A stretch of 64,000 nt of DNA from Cokeromyces recurvatus (GCF_025118155.1 NW_026251414.1:186001-250000), one strand, 5' to 3'. Numbered from the stretch's first letter, positions 22,157 through 34,916 are shown. Made by a program: numbers and translations. The notes: generated by a model from the letters alone, not told the origin.

Positions 22157-22226
22157 AGAGGATAATATGGATCGTATCAACGGTTTTTTAATATTATTAT
22201 TATTTTTTTTAAGAAATCCTTATCAA

Positions 22227-22819
22227 ATGCTCCATTTTACTACAGTTATTGCTTTGAAAATCGCCCTTTTCGTTGCTCTCATCCAAATGGCATATGCTGC
22301 TCCTGCGGACTCGGCTAAAGAAGAACTCGAAGATATGGCTTTAGCAATGACAAACTGTTATCGTGAAGTACATCATGTTCCTCCAGTTGTTTGGAGTAAA
22401 GAATTAGAGGCACATGCTCAAAAAGTCACTGATACATGTGTGTGGGGGCATAGTGTGGTAAGATAACAAAAAAAAAAGTTTATATGTATATATTATACAT
22501 CAAGAATCTGTAATAATAATAATAATAATAATAATAATAGATGCCAGGCACCGGTCAGAACATTGGTCTTGGCTATTCCGACATAGGAGATGCTATCAAT
22601 GGATTTTATGAAGAAAATGTCGACTATGATTATAAGACTGGTAGCTCTAAGAATGGTAAGGTAACAGGCCATTTTACTCAACTTGTCTGGAACTCAACTA
22701 CTGAAATTGGTTGTGCCGCTACATACTGTAAAAATTATAAAGCTACCTTTTATGTTTGCGATTACAAACCTCCTGGAAATGTTATTGGCCTCTATACCAA
22801 GAACGTTTTCCCTATGTAA
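22227..22819 (+). CDS. Secreted CAP/SCP (PR-1-like) protein
   Basis: Two exons, 22227-22457 and 22541-22819 (intron with a TAA microsatellite before its acceptor), 169 residues. A hydrophobic signal peptide (IALKIALFVALIQMAYA) is followed by the CAP fold: NCYREVHHVPPVVWSKELEA, HAQKVTDTCVWGHSV, GQNIGLGY, the HFTQLVWNSTTEIGCA signature and FYVCDYKPPGNVIG. Cysteines are placed as in PR-1/Pry proteins, which bind sterols and are secreted. No extra domain is present. Confidence 0.92.
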
Positions 22820-23250
22820 GAACCGAGAACCCTTTTATATATTTATATATACATATACACATATATCCATAGATACATCTATAAAAATAAAAATTGTAAA
22901 ATAGTATCATCTCTATAAAAGAGAATCACTCTATGAATAAACTTCATCACTGACATTGTTTAATCTTAAATATGCCTTTTTTTTTTTTGTCTTTTATACA
23001 AGACCAAGATGTATTGTATAGATAAGACTCTATAAAATAAATAGAATGATTTGACAGCTGCTTTATAGTATGTGTTAATACTTATTCTCTTGGTCATATT
23101 AAGTAACAAACATGAAAAAAAGTGACACTTATATAAGTTATATTATACTTCTTATAAACGATCCATATACTCTCCTTCTTTTTTTCTTATAAACTTATAT
23201 ACATATTGAAAAGAATAAAGTATTATATTTACAAGATTATTTAATCTATA
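22820..23250. other. Convergent intergenic region
   Basis: 3' flanks of the CAP gene (+) and the ABC transporter (-). AT-rich; no gene recognised. Confidence 0.6.
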
Positions 23251-24958
23251 TTATAACTGATTTTCATCGTTAACTAATTGATTATGGAGCTTGAAATAAA
23301 CAGATTGCTTTTCCATCAACTCGGCATGTGTGCCTACGCAACGAATATGTTAATATGAGTGTACCTTTTTTTTTTCTTTTTTTTTTTTTACCTTTTTCTA
23401 AAATATTGCCTCGTGTTTTGCCCATAACAACAATCATATTTGCTTTTCTAATAGTTGAAAGTCTATGAGCAATCACAATCACTGTTCTTCCATGCATTAA
23501 TCTATCAAGGGCATCTTGAACCATTTTTTCACTTTGAGCTATTTGTAAGAATAATAAATAAATAAAATGATTTCTATGTAAATCCATTTTAAGAATACAT
23601 ACTGTCTAAAGCAGAAGTGGCTTCATCTAAAATAAGAATCTAAAAAGAAAAGAAAAAAAAAACACAATAGTTAGTAAATATAAAATAAAACACACACACG
23701 CACACACATACAGTGGAAGGGAAGGAAGGGGAAACATTCAATAAGAATGATTTGGGTGGGTATATATATATATATATTATCTTACCTTTGGGTTCTTCAA
23801 GATAGCACGAGCAATAGCAATTCGTTGTTTTTGACCTCCTGAAAGAGCAGCACCACGTTCACCAACAATGGTATTGTAGCCATCAGGAAATCCTTCGATA
23901 AATGATTCAGCATTGGCTTGTCGTGCAGCTTCTTTAACCTCATCTAGTGTAGCATCAGGACATCCATAGCGAATATTTTCTAAAATAGAGGTTGCAAACA
24001 AGACAGGTTCTTGGTTGATAAATCCAATATGATGTCGTAACCAAGAGGGATCCAAGGTCTTTAGATCATGACCGTCTAGAAGGATATCACCCTCTGTGGG
24101 TTCATAAAATCGTTCAAGTAATGAGGCAACCGTTGATTTCCCAGAACCTGAAGCCCCACAAAGGGCTACAGTCGTGCCTCTAGGTACAGTTAGACTAAAC
24201 TGATCCAATACCTTTTGATCTGGACGTGTTGGGTAACTGAATTCAAGATGACGAAATACGACATCACCTTGGACATGATCAAGTACAATTCCTCCTTTAA
24301 GTGGTACATGAGGATATAAATAAATAAATTCAAACACACGCGTAGCGGAAGCAGCGGCCTTAATTGTTTGACCAAATAAAACACCTAATGAAACTAAAGA
24401 ATGTTGTGCGGTTTGTGTCGAGAGCATGTATGACATAAGATCACCACTAGTCAGTTTATCTTCAACAACCAGGGACCCGCCATAATAAAGAACAGTTAAT
24501 ACCATACAGCCTATTGATATGTTGGTCAGTCCCTGAAAGAGACCGATATGAAGGCCCATATGTTGATTAGCGCGAGCTACCTGTGCACATGCATCCTGAT
24601 AATGTTCCATCTCACGATCTTCTGACGCAAAGGCACGTACAGTTCTTATGTTTGTAATCACTTCTCCAGCAACACCCCCTGAATACCCGTCTAATTCTTT
24701 ATTTAGTTTACTCAATTTACGCAAGTAAGCACCATATATATTTAATAAAATATATAGAATAGGCATTGTAGCAAGCATAGTCATTGTCAATGGAGTAGAA
24801 ATACGAAAAAGCTGAATAGTTGATCCAACAGTCTGAGTTATAGATTTAAGTCCTTGAGTTACGAGTTGCTTAAAGGTACTCTAATCAATTGTAGATATGT
24901 ATATATATAAATGTGTGTGTTAAATTATATCATTCAACATGACATAGGATAGGTAGTC

Positions 24959-24996
<38 letters not shown>

Positions 24997-25859
24997 TTTA
25001 TATACCTTGAATTCAGATACATCAGCTGTTAAACGGCTTATAAGTTCACCACTTCGATGACAATCAAAAAATGAAATATCTTGTCGAATAATAGCAGAAA
25101 ACAATTTAGCACGTAATCGTTTTGCAACATTTTCACCAAAGGCAGAAACTAAAGATATATGAGCAAACGTAAAAATCCCCTGAGCTGTCAAGAGCCCAAA
25201 CAATTTCAGTGCAGGTGCATTCAGGTCCCGAATAGTCAGTGCGCCTAAGCCATCAGCAGCTGCCTGGACACTAGAAGATAATACATTAATTAATTCACCA
25301 GTCACTAACGGTGTCTGCAATTGTACAATAGCTGCACCTACAGCAGTCAAGACGATAAGTCCAAGTAAAACGATATCAGGTTTAACTAGCTCCCAAATAT
25401 CATGTATGATTGATTTTCTTTCTTGTTGATTAGCTGGTAATATTTGTTTGAACACTTTATCTTTTGTGACAGCTTCTTTCATAAACATTGTTCGCTGAAT
25501 CAGTTGTGCATCGCAATAAGCTGTATTTATTTTAAAAGGTGAAAATGAAGAAGAAGAATGCAAAAGACCTAAACTGACTGTTATAGACATGAATGGTACA
25601 CCATGTGTTTTCATTTTATTAATGGTAGTTAAAGTTTGGGATGAAGTGCTCTTTAAAAGATTCCATTCTTGTTTCAGACTACTACTACTTTTTTTTTTTT
25701 TATGCATAAATAAGAACACTTTCATCGTTGCTATTATTTTAAACAATTGAAGCTTACCTCCATTGAACGGTAGATGCTTGATTAGATAATTGTCTTGTAA
25801 TTGTAGTAAATTTTTTAAAGTTTATTTGATTATTGAAGGACGACCGAATAGTAGCCTAA

Positions 25860-25899
<40 letters not shown>

Positions 25900-25998
25900 T
25901 AAAGATATTACTTTTCTTAATAATATCTTTAGATTATTAGTGAAATATACCACATTAAAATAGGGCCGAATAATGAACCTTGCCACTAATAGCGGCAT
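23251..25998 (-). CDS. ABCB8: Mitochondrial half-size ABC transporter (ABCB8-like)
   Basis: Seven exons: 25998-25951, 25855-25758, 25678-25006, 24880-23786, 23639-23603, 23538-23392, 23333-23251; phases close (726 residues, typical for ABCB8/MDL-type half transporters). The N-terminus ([14 protein letters not shown], then Ser/Thr/Arg-rich with no acids) fits a mitochondrial presequence. A transmembrane domain follows, with [20 protein letters not shown] and [20 protein letters not shown]. The nucleotide-binding domain has Walker [10 protein letters not shown], signature [14 protein letters not shown], Walker [13 protein letters not shown] and the switch [12 protein letters not shown]. Family members export substrates across the inner membrane. 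Two small exons split Walker B from the signature. The exact ABCB subfamily is inferred. Confidence 0.92.
25859..25897 (+). repeat. Poly(A) tract in ABC transporter intron 1
   Basis: A homopolymer of about 38 A on the plus strand, forming the polypyrimidine tract before the exon 2 acceptor of the minus-strand gene. Confidence 0.8.
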
Positions 25999-26436
25999 AG
26001 AATAATATTTATTTAATTGAAATAAGTAAATAAATAAATAAAAAAAGAAAAGACAAGACGGGGAGGAGAAATAGAAGGTTACTACCAAGAATTCCAATTG
26101 TAAAATTTTATTGGTTGATAAAAGGCATTTGTTACTAACTTTTGTGTTTATAGAATAGTGTTGTTTAAAGTAAGCACATTTATTTGAAACAATCACTTTA
26201 CATGACTTTAGCTCCTCCCCCCCTTTTTTCTTTAATAAGATTGTCATAATAATAATAATAATAATGTTTGTATGTATATGTTTATATGTATGTATAAAAA
26301 AAAAGAAAAGAAACAATATTGGGTATTATTTTTTTAATAAGTTTTTCTGTCTTTTTTTTTAAGGGATTCTACTGTGAATGGCACAAGTCTTATATTAAAA
26401 ACATATAAAAGGATTGAAAGCTGATGTTACGCGCAT
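25999..26436. other. Intergenic region between ABC transporter and VMA9
   Basis: AT-rich with poly(T), TAA and GTAT repeats. Probably holds the ABC transporter promoter; no gene recognised. Confidence 0.55.
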
Positions 26437-26801
26437 TTAAAACTTCTCCTGATGATGAGGTCGAAGTCCAACTTTTTTAGGATAAATTAAAGGGTGCAAT
26501 TGAGCAAGGTAAGTGATGGTCCACCTAATTGGGAATTAATATATAACAAGTAGTGAGTTTTCTGCTAACTACAAAATAAATGAATAGAATTTACATTAAA
26601 TAACAACAAACCAAAGACATGATAATAACTGTACGAATTACACTAGACAAGACATTAGATTTTAATTTTATATCATTATTTTTTTTAGAAAATAATAATA
26701 ATACTATACGTTTGCTCATTTCCTTTAGGAGTCAAAAAGTAAGCTAAAGCACAAGCAATTGAAACACCAAAAAATGCCCAAATAATAGTGTATCCTGACA
26801 T
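26437..26801 (-). CDS. VMA9: V-type ATPase subunit e (Vma9)
   Basis: Three exons (26801-26710, 26642-26595, 26524-26437), 75 residues, too small for a length-filtered search. The protein starts MSGYTIIWAFFGVSIACALA, continues through LTPKGNEQT|VIRTVIIMSLVCCYLM|WTITYLAQLHPL and ends YPKKVGLRPHHQEKF. This matches the two-helix V-ATPase e subunit throughout, with introns between conserved blocks in correct phase. It sits in the Vo membrane sector of the proton pump. It is transcribed divergently from NC2-alpha. Confidence 0.93.
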
Positions 26802-27491
26802 TTCTCTAATCTACAAAAAAAAAAATAAAATAAAAGAAAAAGTAGTTTCATTTATTATTGTTTTCTAATTTCTATTCAAGTTGAACAGCAGCATTGAAGG
26901 GTGTATGTAGCAAAATACTAAGTACACTACTTTTTTTTTTTTTCTTATAGAAAGCAGACCTTCCAACATAATATCATTTATACATTTTCGTATGCTGATA
27001 ATAAACGGTGTAATTTTCATTTTCAAAGTAATATCATCTAGACATGTATGTATATATTGATAAAGTATACATCTTTCTTAAACTTGACATAATAAGCTAT
27101 TATTTTGATAGTTAAAAAATATCAGTTGAATTATACAGTGTAGATGATTCAATTGAATTCAGCCCTATAGACTCTACTATCATTATTAGTAATGATAACT
27201 TATTGATAGTGTTATTATTTCGACATACATCGTGCAAATCCTCTTCTTTATTGTTTCCTATTTCCTCTTGAGTTGTTATTTACTTTTATTATAGAGTAGA
27301 TAGAATACAACTTTCTTATTTATCAAATCCTTTAAAATCGCATAAAATCTAACAGCACAATTCAACCTAAAGGAAACGATTTTGTGACTTTTTTAATTGT
27401 TTAAAGGAAAAAAAAAAATAAAGTATAAAAAAGTAAGTCTGTGTTTTTTTTTTCATCTTCAATCATCAAGAAAAAAAAAAAAATAATAATA
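26802..27491. promoter_or_regulatory. Divergent promoter region, VMA9 / NC2-alpha
   Basis: 690 bp between two divergent start codons. AT-rich with several poly(A/T) tracts; no individual site can be assigned safely. Confidence 0.4.
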
Positions 27492-28092
27492 ATGAAAAAG
27501 AAATACAAGACTAAATTTCCAGTCGTAAATATATAAAAAAGACGAACAAGTCTCTTTAATGGTATTAATTATAAATATGATTTTTTTTTTAAAAAAAAAA
27601 AAAAAAAAATGTTTATTTTCTTAGGCCCGCATCAAAAAGATTATGCAATTAGATGAAGATGTAGGGAAAGTTGCTCAAGCTACACCAATTTTAATTTGTA
27701 AATATATATACATGTATAAAATTGACAATGAAGATTATAAAAACTAATAATTTATATTTTTTCTTTAAATAAAAACTAAAATGGGATGCTGAAATTAGCT
27801 AAGGCATTAGAATTATTTATGCAATCTTTGATTGACCAAGCTTGTCAAGAATCTCGTGACAGAAATGCAAAGCGTTTAACTGTAGCTCATTTGTAAAGGT
27901 TTAATGTTAATAAAAGTTGACACACATGTATTAATATAATTGATTAGGAAAAAAACGATTGAAACAGTAGACAAGTTTGATTTCTTGAAAGACATTGTTT
28001 CTAGCATTCCAGATCCTTTAGAATCACAATCTTTAGATGGTATGGATAAACCAATTCGTTCAAGTAGAAAACCAAAGGTTAAAGAAGAGTAA
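27492..28092 (+). CDS. DRAP1: NC2-alpha (DRAP1/Bur6) histone-fold corepressor
   Basis: Four exons (27492-27524, 27625-27697, 27799-27892, 27948-28092), 114 residues. The first exon gives [11 protein letters not shown], which continues in phase into [39 protein letters not shown] and [20 protein letters not shown]. This is the histone fold of DRAP1, followed by [14 protein letters not shown] and a basic tail. NC2-alpha pairs with NC2-beta/Dr1 on TBP-TATA complexes and blocks or redirects preinitiation assembly. Length agrees with the short fungal versions. Confidence 0.95.
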
Positions 28093-28900
28093 TAAATTAT
28101 TATAAAACGACGATGATTGCGTACTTTTATGAAGATAGATGCATTCATAGCTTAGTATTACATTGAATTTTTTTTTGAATAAAACAAAACATATATGTTT
28201 GTATATATGATTTATCATTATAGAAACAAACTTAAATTCAAGACCATCATTACAGAAGAAGATTTGTTGATTTCACTTGGCAAAACTATCAGCTTTTTAT
28301 TAAGTTAATATTTTTCATTAGAAAAAAAAAATCCATGATGTTTATTCAATCATTTCTTAAAACCAACATCCACGAATTGATTCATGATATTGGGATATAT
28401 AGAATTGCAACATTCTTTATAAATCATTATTTATTATCTTGCTGTCTATTGACATGTATCTCGAATCGTAAATACCAGCACAGTACAGAGAATGAGTTAG
28501 CAAGGAAGCAAGGAAGCAAGCATACTTTCTATTTTTATTTACCAATCATGTAGTTCAAAGGATAGAAGGCCATAACCTCTTAGATTACCACACATCTTTC
28601 AGTCATTTGTTAGTGCTATTCAAGAGCGATTTAATGTATATCTATATCTGATCTTGTCAAGATATACATATATGCTATCTATCTGAATGTTCTTCTTCCA
28701 CAAGTATCTATAATACGCAAGTTTATAGAATTTAGTCTATTTATCTTTTTTAATGCAGGAAGTGACTATAAATACTTGAATAAAACTTGTCATAAAATGT
28801 CTTGAATTTGTGTGAAACAATGATTTGTATATATCCAAGCCTTTTATTTTATGCTATCATAAATTTATCTCTTCTTTTAGTCTTTTTTTCTTTTTTTTTA
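28093..28900. other. Intergenic region upstream of the b561 gene
   Basis: About 800 bp, AT-rich. Short open frames have no recognisable content. An in-frame ATG exists at 28820, but the ATG at 28901 starts the hydrophilic leader expected for this family. Confidence 0.5.
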
Positions 28901-29680
28901 ATGTCTTCTTCTCCACCAGTAACAAATGAAGAAACACCACTTGTATTGAATCAACAAAATATAATAATTAGTAACAAGCCAGATTTGTATGCTAAATATA
29001 CTTTAATTGCTGGTCTTGGCTTATTTGTCGCATTAATCATGTCTGTTCTCGTCCGTATACCTTTCACTATCTTTACATATCATCCATTCTTTATGACTCT
29101 CTTTGTTGTATTCGTAACAGAAGGTATATCTATTTTACAGCCTGCAAATACAGCACAAGAAAAGAAAAAGAGATTTCAATATCATGTTACTATTCAATTG
29201 ACAAGTTCTATCTTTGCTATCTTGGGCTTTTCTTTCATTTTCTATAACAAGATTATTTCCAAGAAATCACATTTTGAGTCGTAAAAGTCATTGCATTCTA
29301 TTATACTATGTTATGTTATTAATCTTATATAATATAGTCTTCACAGTAAATTAGGTCTATTCGTCTTTATTTGCTTATTTATTCAAGTTCTCTTTGGTAT
29401 CTCTATAACGTTCTTGGCTCGTCCATTATTAGGTTCAGTAGATAAAGGTAAACGTGTATGGAGGTATCATCGTATATATGGCTATGTATTACTATTACCT
29501 TTGGTTTGGATAACAGCTCAATTAGGTGTACGTACAGACTATATCTATAATCATCTTTATAGTTCCTATTTAATCTACTTTCACTGGCTGGCGGTAATAC
29601 TGATTTTTTGTGGTGTTTACTATCGTGTTCGATTCTATAAACTAAAAGCTATTACTACCATCAATGTCACACAACAGTAA
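28901..29680 (+). CDS. Cytochrome b561-domain membrane protein
   Basis: Two exons (28901-29280 and 29338-29680), 240 residues. A short polar N-terminus precedes about six transmembrane helices. Haem-ligand histidines expected for the b561 core are seen in FTYHPFFMTLFVVF, RFQYHVTIQLTSS, HFESSLHSKLGLFVF (formed only after splicing) and WRYHRIYGYVLLL. The LHSKLG match fixes the acceptor at 29337. b561 proteins move electrons across membranes, often between ascorbate or ferric substrates. No DOMON or other partner domain is attached; the donor is unknown. Confidence 0.9.
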
Positions 29681-29966
29681 CATTATCTCCTTCTTTTCCT
29701 TCTCGTACCCAGTATCGAATTATTATTATTATTTAAAAGTCCACTTCTTCTGGTGGCATTCATATTATTCTCTCTCTCTCTCTTTTTTTTTTTTTTTTTT
29801 TTTTTTCCTTTTTTTTTTATTTATATTTATTTATTTATCTATTAGTAAAGTAAATAAAAAGGTGAATTGTCGTTTACCTTTTCTGTTTTTTTTTTTTACA
29901 TCTTTAACAACAACAACAATTATCTACAGCGTATTTTATCTATTTTTTCTCCTTTGGAAAATCTTT

Positions 29967-30773
29967 ATGGGCTGTCTAAAGTCTTTCTTTAGCTTCCATA
30001 AAGTTTCTGAAAAGGAACAAAAAACGACGGTCATACTTTTATGGGACAATAAAAGGATACATGTTAATTTTAAAGAATTTCCTGGTGGTTTCAATGAGGC
30101 TACTGTGAAAGACTTGAAAGAAAAATGTAAAGCATTGACAGATGTGCCGATTGCATTGATGAAACTTCAAATATCAGGAGGTAGAAGACTATATAATTGA
30201 AACGTTTTTTTTTTTTTTCATCATCATGTTTTAACTTGATTGGTATTTTAGCAAATATGAAAGATGATGCAGCCACATTAACTAGTTTGGGTGTCCGTAC
30301 AAATTCGATTATTACCTTAAACGGGGAAAAAGCTGATGTAAGTTGGTTTGTATATTATATATACATGTAGGACAACAGTTCCATTTATATTTTTTATAAT
30401 ACAGGAGGTTGTTGTAAAACAAACTGCATCTGGTAATCCAGAAGAATATGGATTAATGTTACGGATCGAAAAGATTGTAGTCGGTTTATCAGAAGGAATT
30501 ATAGAGCAAATCACTGAATTTGAAAATATGATTACAGATCATACTTCAAAGAATAAGAAATTAGATGACATTGAAAAGAAAAAATTACAAGATCGAGGAA
30601 TCTATCTATCTGAAAGGATTATGCAAGGATTGATTGGTTTAGATGGAGTAGAATGTCCAAGTGGTTTTGAGACTGCTAGACAACGTAGAAGAGAAGGTGT
30701 TAGATTATCACAACAATTATTAGACCGTGTCGATAAATCAAGAGCTATTGTAAAAGAGCTATGTAAAAAATGA
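29967..30773 (+). CDS. Ubiquitin-like / BAG-domain co-chaperone (BAG1-like)
   Basis: Three exons (29967-30180, 30252-30337, 30405-30773), 222 residues. An N-terminal ubiquitin-like fold (KTTVILLWDNKRIHVNF..ATVKDLKEKCKALTDVPIAL..LTSLGVRTNSIITL) is followed by a helical BAG-type domain (RIEKIVVGLSEGIIEQITEF.. LDGVECPSGFETARQRRREG, SQQLLDRVDKSRAIVKELCK). BAG proteins bind the Hsp70 ATPase domain as nucleotide-exchange factors; the ubiquitin-like part can link to the proteasome. The ATG at 29967 was chosen because the upstream frame is a poly(T) translation. Confidence 0.85.
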
Positions 30774-30922
30774 ATAAATTAGAAAATTATTTGTCTTTTT
30801 TTTTTTTTTTTTTTTTTATATCTCCTCTTTTCTTTTTACCCTCCTCTTTTTCTTTAAAAAAAAAATAAAAATAAAAAAAATACACACATAAAGGAAAAAG
30901 AAAAAGAGAAAGAAAGAGGGAA

Positions 30923-31399
30923 ATGACTTTCTTACTCAAACGAAAGAATGTTGCTTTCGTTCAGTCTTTGTTTTATACTATACATTCTCAATGTCGTAGG
31001 AATTCAACTGCAATTACATTCAACATGCTGCGGCATTATCAAAAGGAATGTATTGAAACAACCTTGAAAGAATTTGAAAATGGTTGCAATAAACAGATTG
31101 TCTCCTTACCAGTTGGTAAAATAAATAATAGAAAAAGTTAAATTTGAATTATTCCTTTTAATATGACTTAATAGGTAGTGGAAAGACGGTAGAGATCAAT
31201 AAAAAAATGTATATATAAAATAATGATTTATTTGTATATATAAAATCCTATTTTGTATTTTAGGTAATTATGTCAAATCTTATTCCAAGAATCCCTTCTC
31301 CTACACCAGAAGCAACTAAAGTATTACTATTAGCTCATAGAACTGAGTTATTAGATCAAGCACATAATCAGATTTTAAGATATAATCCTGATTTGGTAA

Positions 31400-31444
<45 letters not shown>

Positions 31445-33301
31445 AAAAAAGCTTATTCTAATAGGATATAATGAAAGGTAGTTGAAATAGAACAAGGAAA
31501 TAGAAAAGTGAATATGGATAAAGCAGATGTTATTATTGCCTCTGTACCGACCTTGGGAAGAATAGGCTCTGAGCGTATTACGAAATTTAATCCTGATCTT
31601 TTCAAGGCTATTTTGATAGATGAAGCACATCATTCAGTTGCAGAATCGTATATCAATATTCTTAATTATTTTGGTGTCAATAACGAGGATAATAATAATA
31701 AGAAGAAGAAGCTATTATGGGGTTGTACAGCCACTGCTAAACGCCATGATGGATTAGCCCTCAACCAAGTATTTGATAAAATCACATATCATTTTGACTT
31801 TATGGACATGATCGAACAAGGTTATCTTAGTCAAATGAATGTTACCACTATTAAAACAGAAGTTGATCTTGATGCTGTGCGGCGTACAAAGGCTGATTTT
31901 GTATTAAGGGACTTGTCTGATGCAGTGAATACAGATGCAAGAAACCAAGTGATTGTATCTAGTTGGCAAAAATATTCAGAGGAACAAGATCGAAAATCAA
32001 CTTTAGTCTTTGCTGTTGATATTGCTCATACAATTACATTATGCAATGCATTTATTGATGCTGGTGTCGATGCTAAATGTATTACTAGTAAATCAAATCC
32101 AATTGAAAGACTTCAAATTTTAAGGGACTTTCGTGCTCGTAAATTTCCCGTTTTAGTCAATTGTGGTAAGTTAAAAATAAAAGAAGAAAGGAGAGAGAGA
32201 GAGCGAGAGAGCAAATCTTGTTTTATTTATTTATAAACGTTATTATCTTTTCTTTTTTTTTTATATAGCTATTTTAACAGAAGGTACGGATATACCATGT
32301 GTAGATTGTATTTTATTAGCAAGACCTACGCGATCTGCAACATTATTTCAACAAATGTTTGGAAGAGGGTTGAGATTATATCCAGAAAAAGAATATTGTT
32401 TAGTCATTGATTTTGTAGATAATTTCAACCGAACAAGTACATCAGGTCTTATTACTATTCCTACTTTATTAGGTTTAAATGCTGAAGGAATGATAACGAG
32501 TAAGTTTTTTCTTTAGCAATACAAACTAGAACATACTAAATCTCTCTTTTAGATAAAGACATTTTAATGTTAGAAAAAGAAGCAAAAGAGCAAGAGGAAG
32601 CAATAGAAAATGAAGAACAGGAAGGGAACAACGAATTGGATCCTGATCATATCAGAATTCAAATTACAGAATATGATACTTTACAAGAGCTTATAGCTGA
32701 TATATCCGTTTCATCTGAGTTACGACATATAACATACAATAGTTGGGTGAACATTGGTAAAGATAAATATGTCTTGAATGTTTTAAATAAAGGCTATTTA
32801 ATGGTAAAAAGATCAAAAGGTAGGTATATATAGATATTAATATTATTTAAACATGATCTAAAAGTATCTTGTATAGATAACTCTTCTATTTGGTCTGCTA
32901 GTTTTAGATATCAAAGTGTAGACACAAATTTCTTTGGAAGATCATTTGATGTGCCCTTAGAATCAAAGGATTTATCTTCAGCTATTCGAGGAGCTGATAC
33001 ATGGCTTCAAAAGAAATTTTCAGATACCATGGGTAAAAGCTTTTTTTATAAACTCACAAGATCAGCTCGCTTTCGAAAAGAGCCGATAACAGAATCACAG
33101 ATAAAGGCTTTACGACGTTATAATATTACGATTCCTATAGACATGACAAAAGGTCAAGCGATGGATTTATTAACCAAATTAAAATTTGGACAATTAAGTT
33201 TATGGAAAAAGGAAGTTAAATTGGCTTCTTTGAAACAGAAAGAAATGAAAAAGAAAGGTGAACCCATCTTGTCACGAAAAAAGGAAATTACATCTTTTTA
33301 A
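30923..33301 (+). CDS. IRC3: Mitochondrial SF2 helicase, IRC3-like
   Basis: Seven exons: 30923-31115, 31175-31188, 31264-31395, 31478-32165, 32269-32499, 32553-32819, 32877-33301; phases all close (649 residues). Motifs: [10 protein letters not shown] (Q-like), Walker [34 protein letters not shown] box [63 protein letters not shown]-terminal extension with a basic end follows. The N-terminus is rich in Arg/Lys/Ser without acids, suggesting mitochondrial import. IRC3 is a branched-DNA helicase maintaining mtDNA. The GSGKT motif is built across a 14-nt micro-exon. Confidence 0.9.
31175..31188 (+). other. 14-nt micro-exon encoding the Walker A core
   Basis: Between AATAG and GTAGAG splice sites; with the last base of exon 1 it reads GSGKT. 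Leaving it out would delete the ATP-binding loop and shift the frame. Confidence 0.75.
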
Positions 33302-34603
33302 GAAAAAAAAAAGGGAGGGGAGGGAGTGGAAGCAGAATTCATTATTGCTGGGTTTTTTTTTTTTTTCTATTTTTTTTGCTACCAAGTGAATGATAAATAA
33401 AATTAAACTAGACTTTTGTTTCCATTGATTGTAGTAAAATAGGCGAGATGGTATTTGCCACTGTTTTCTTAATTGTCTCTGCCGAATAGACCATATTGAA
33501 TATCGATTAAATGTTAATACAAAAAGTAAAATAGAAGAAAAGAAGATGGCTTGATATTTTATAAAGCGTGATAAGGATGATGGTGTTTTAGTATATGCTA
33601 CTAATACTTGTTGTTGTTGATGATAATGATGAAGTAAATTCTTCGATAATAATTGATCCAAGGCATAATTTAAAAAAAATTTGATTGAAGATGAAGAAAT
33701 GAAATGATCGTAAGTCGTTGTTGACGAATTGATTTGCTGAACATGTTTATTAATGTAATAATATTGATGTATATTGATATCGTCTTCTTCCTCAGTCGTT
33801 ATGCTTTCCACTGTTTCATTAAGCTGCTGCATAGCCATCATTAACTTCCATTGGCTATAGGCATATTTTTTCTTTTGTTGTAAAAAGAGTCGATGTTGAT
33901 GATGCGTAGAAGTCGATAACGAAAAATCATCATAACAAGGTAGTAGTGGTGATGTACTACTACTACTCGTTATTCTCCTTTTTGAGATATTTTTCTTTAT
34001 GATTTGAGGGCAAGAAGGGTTTGATGGTGAATATGCATAAAAAAGGGATAAGCTTTGCTTAGCTTCGTCTATTAATTTCTCTATAGATTGATTTATACGA
34101 ATTAAGCTGTCATTATTATCCTCTTCTTGTTGTTGTAGCTGCTGCTGAAACTGTTCTAATGATATTGAATCACTAAAGAATAGTCAAATTAAAAAATAAT
34201 AATAATAGTAATAGTAATAATAAAAAATAAAATGTATATATATATGTGTGTGTATATAAAGAGTTACAATTATATGCCTTTTATTATTATCATTATTATC
34301 ATCATTATTATTATTATTATTATTATTAGGAAATGCAAAACTAAATTGTGAATATTAACCTTACATATTAAATACTGAATCTATCTCTTTTTTAAGTCTT
34401 GTTAAAAGGTAATTATGTTTTATTATGAGCCTATAAAGAAAAGAGAGAGAGAGAGAGAGATACGTTAAAACAAATAAAAATGTAAATACAAGTTGTTTAT
34501 GGATTACTTTTGACAGCTACATTGGTATATGTCGATCATAAATTGTATATCTTGAATAGATTTTTTCATATAGTTTAATAATTTATTCGCTTCCTTTGTC
34601 AGC

Positions 34604-34645
<42 letters not shown>

Positions 34646-34916
34646 AAAAGAAAAATTAATTTTATAAAAGTGTCTTGAATATGGTTTCGTCTACCTCTTT
34701 ATCCCATGCTTGTTGATATTTTTCTGCCAAAACAGCAGTATATGAAGGTGGTGATGACGGAAAAGGATTCTTATTATGAATCTTTTCATTTTTTAAAAAT
34801 TGTAACACGGTGAAAGTAGTAGTTGGACGATAAAAATTATCTTTTATTAATGTACAATCTTGGTTGCTATACTGTCTATACTCTAATGAATCCTGTTCAC
34901 CATAGAATAAAGACAT
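33272..34916 (-). CDS. Unrecognised protein with coiled-coil segments and one C-terminal membrane helix
   Basis: Four exons (34916-34695, 34602-34508, 34430-34365, 34172-33272), 427 residues, phases consistent. I do not recognise the family. The middle exons give coiled-coil-like stretches (LTKEANKLLNYMKKSIQDIQ, YLLTRLKKEIDSVFNI, EQFQQQLQQQQEED). The C-terminal third contains a hydrophobic span (AIFFSSILLFVLTF) followed by basic residues, so it is probably tail-anchored or single-pass. The stop lies 30 bp inside the end of the convergent helicase gene on the other strand. The gene is probably real, because three introns restore one long frame. Function unknown. Confidence 0.6.

Larger units (their letters stand above)
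20129..22226. other. Large intergenic region, low complexity
   Basis: No gene recognised. Many poly(A) and poly(T) tracts, including an A run of about 40 bases at 21095-21135. The inverted-repeat candidate at 21661-21705 lies here. The last ~80 bp form the promoter of the CAP gene. Confidence 0.6.

Noticed and set aside
25822..26316. 164-codon minus-strand open frame beside the ABC transporter
   Set aside because: Phe-run translation of a poly(A) intron tract; the real exons 1 and 2 of the transporter use other frames here.
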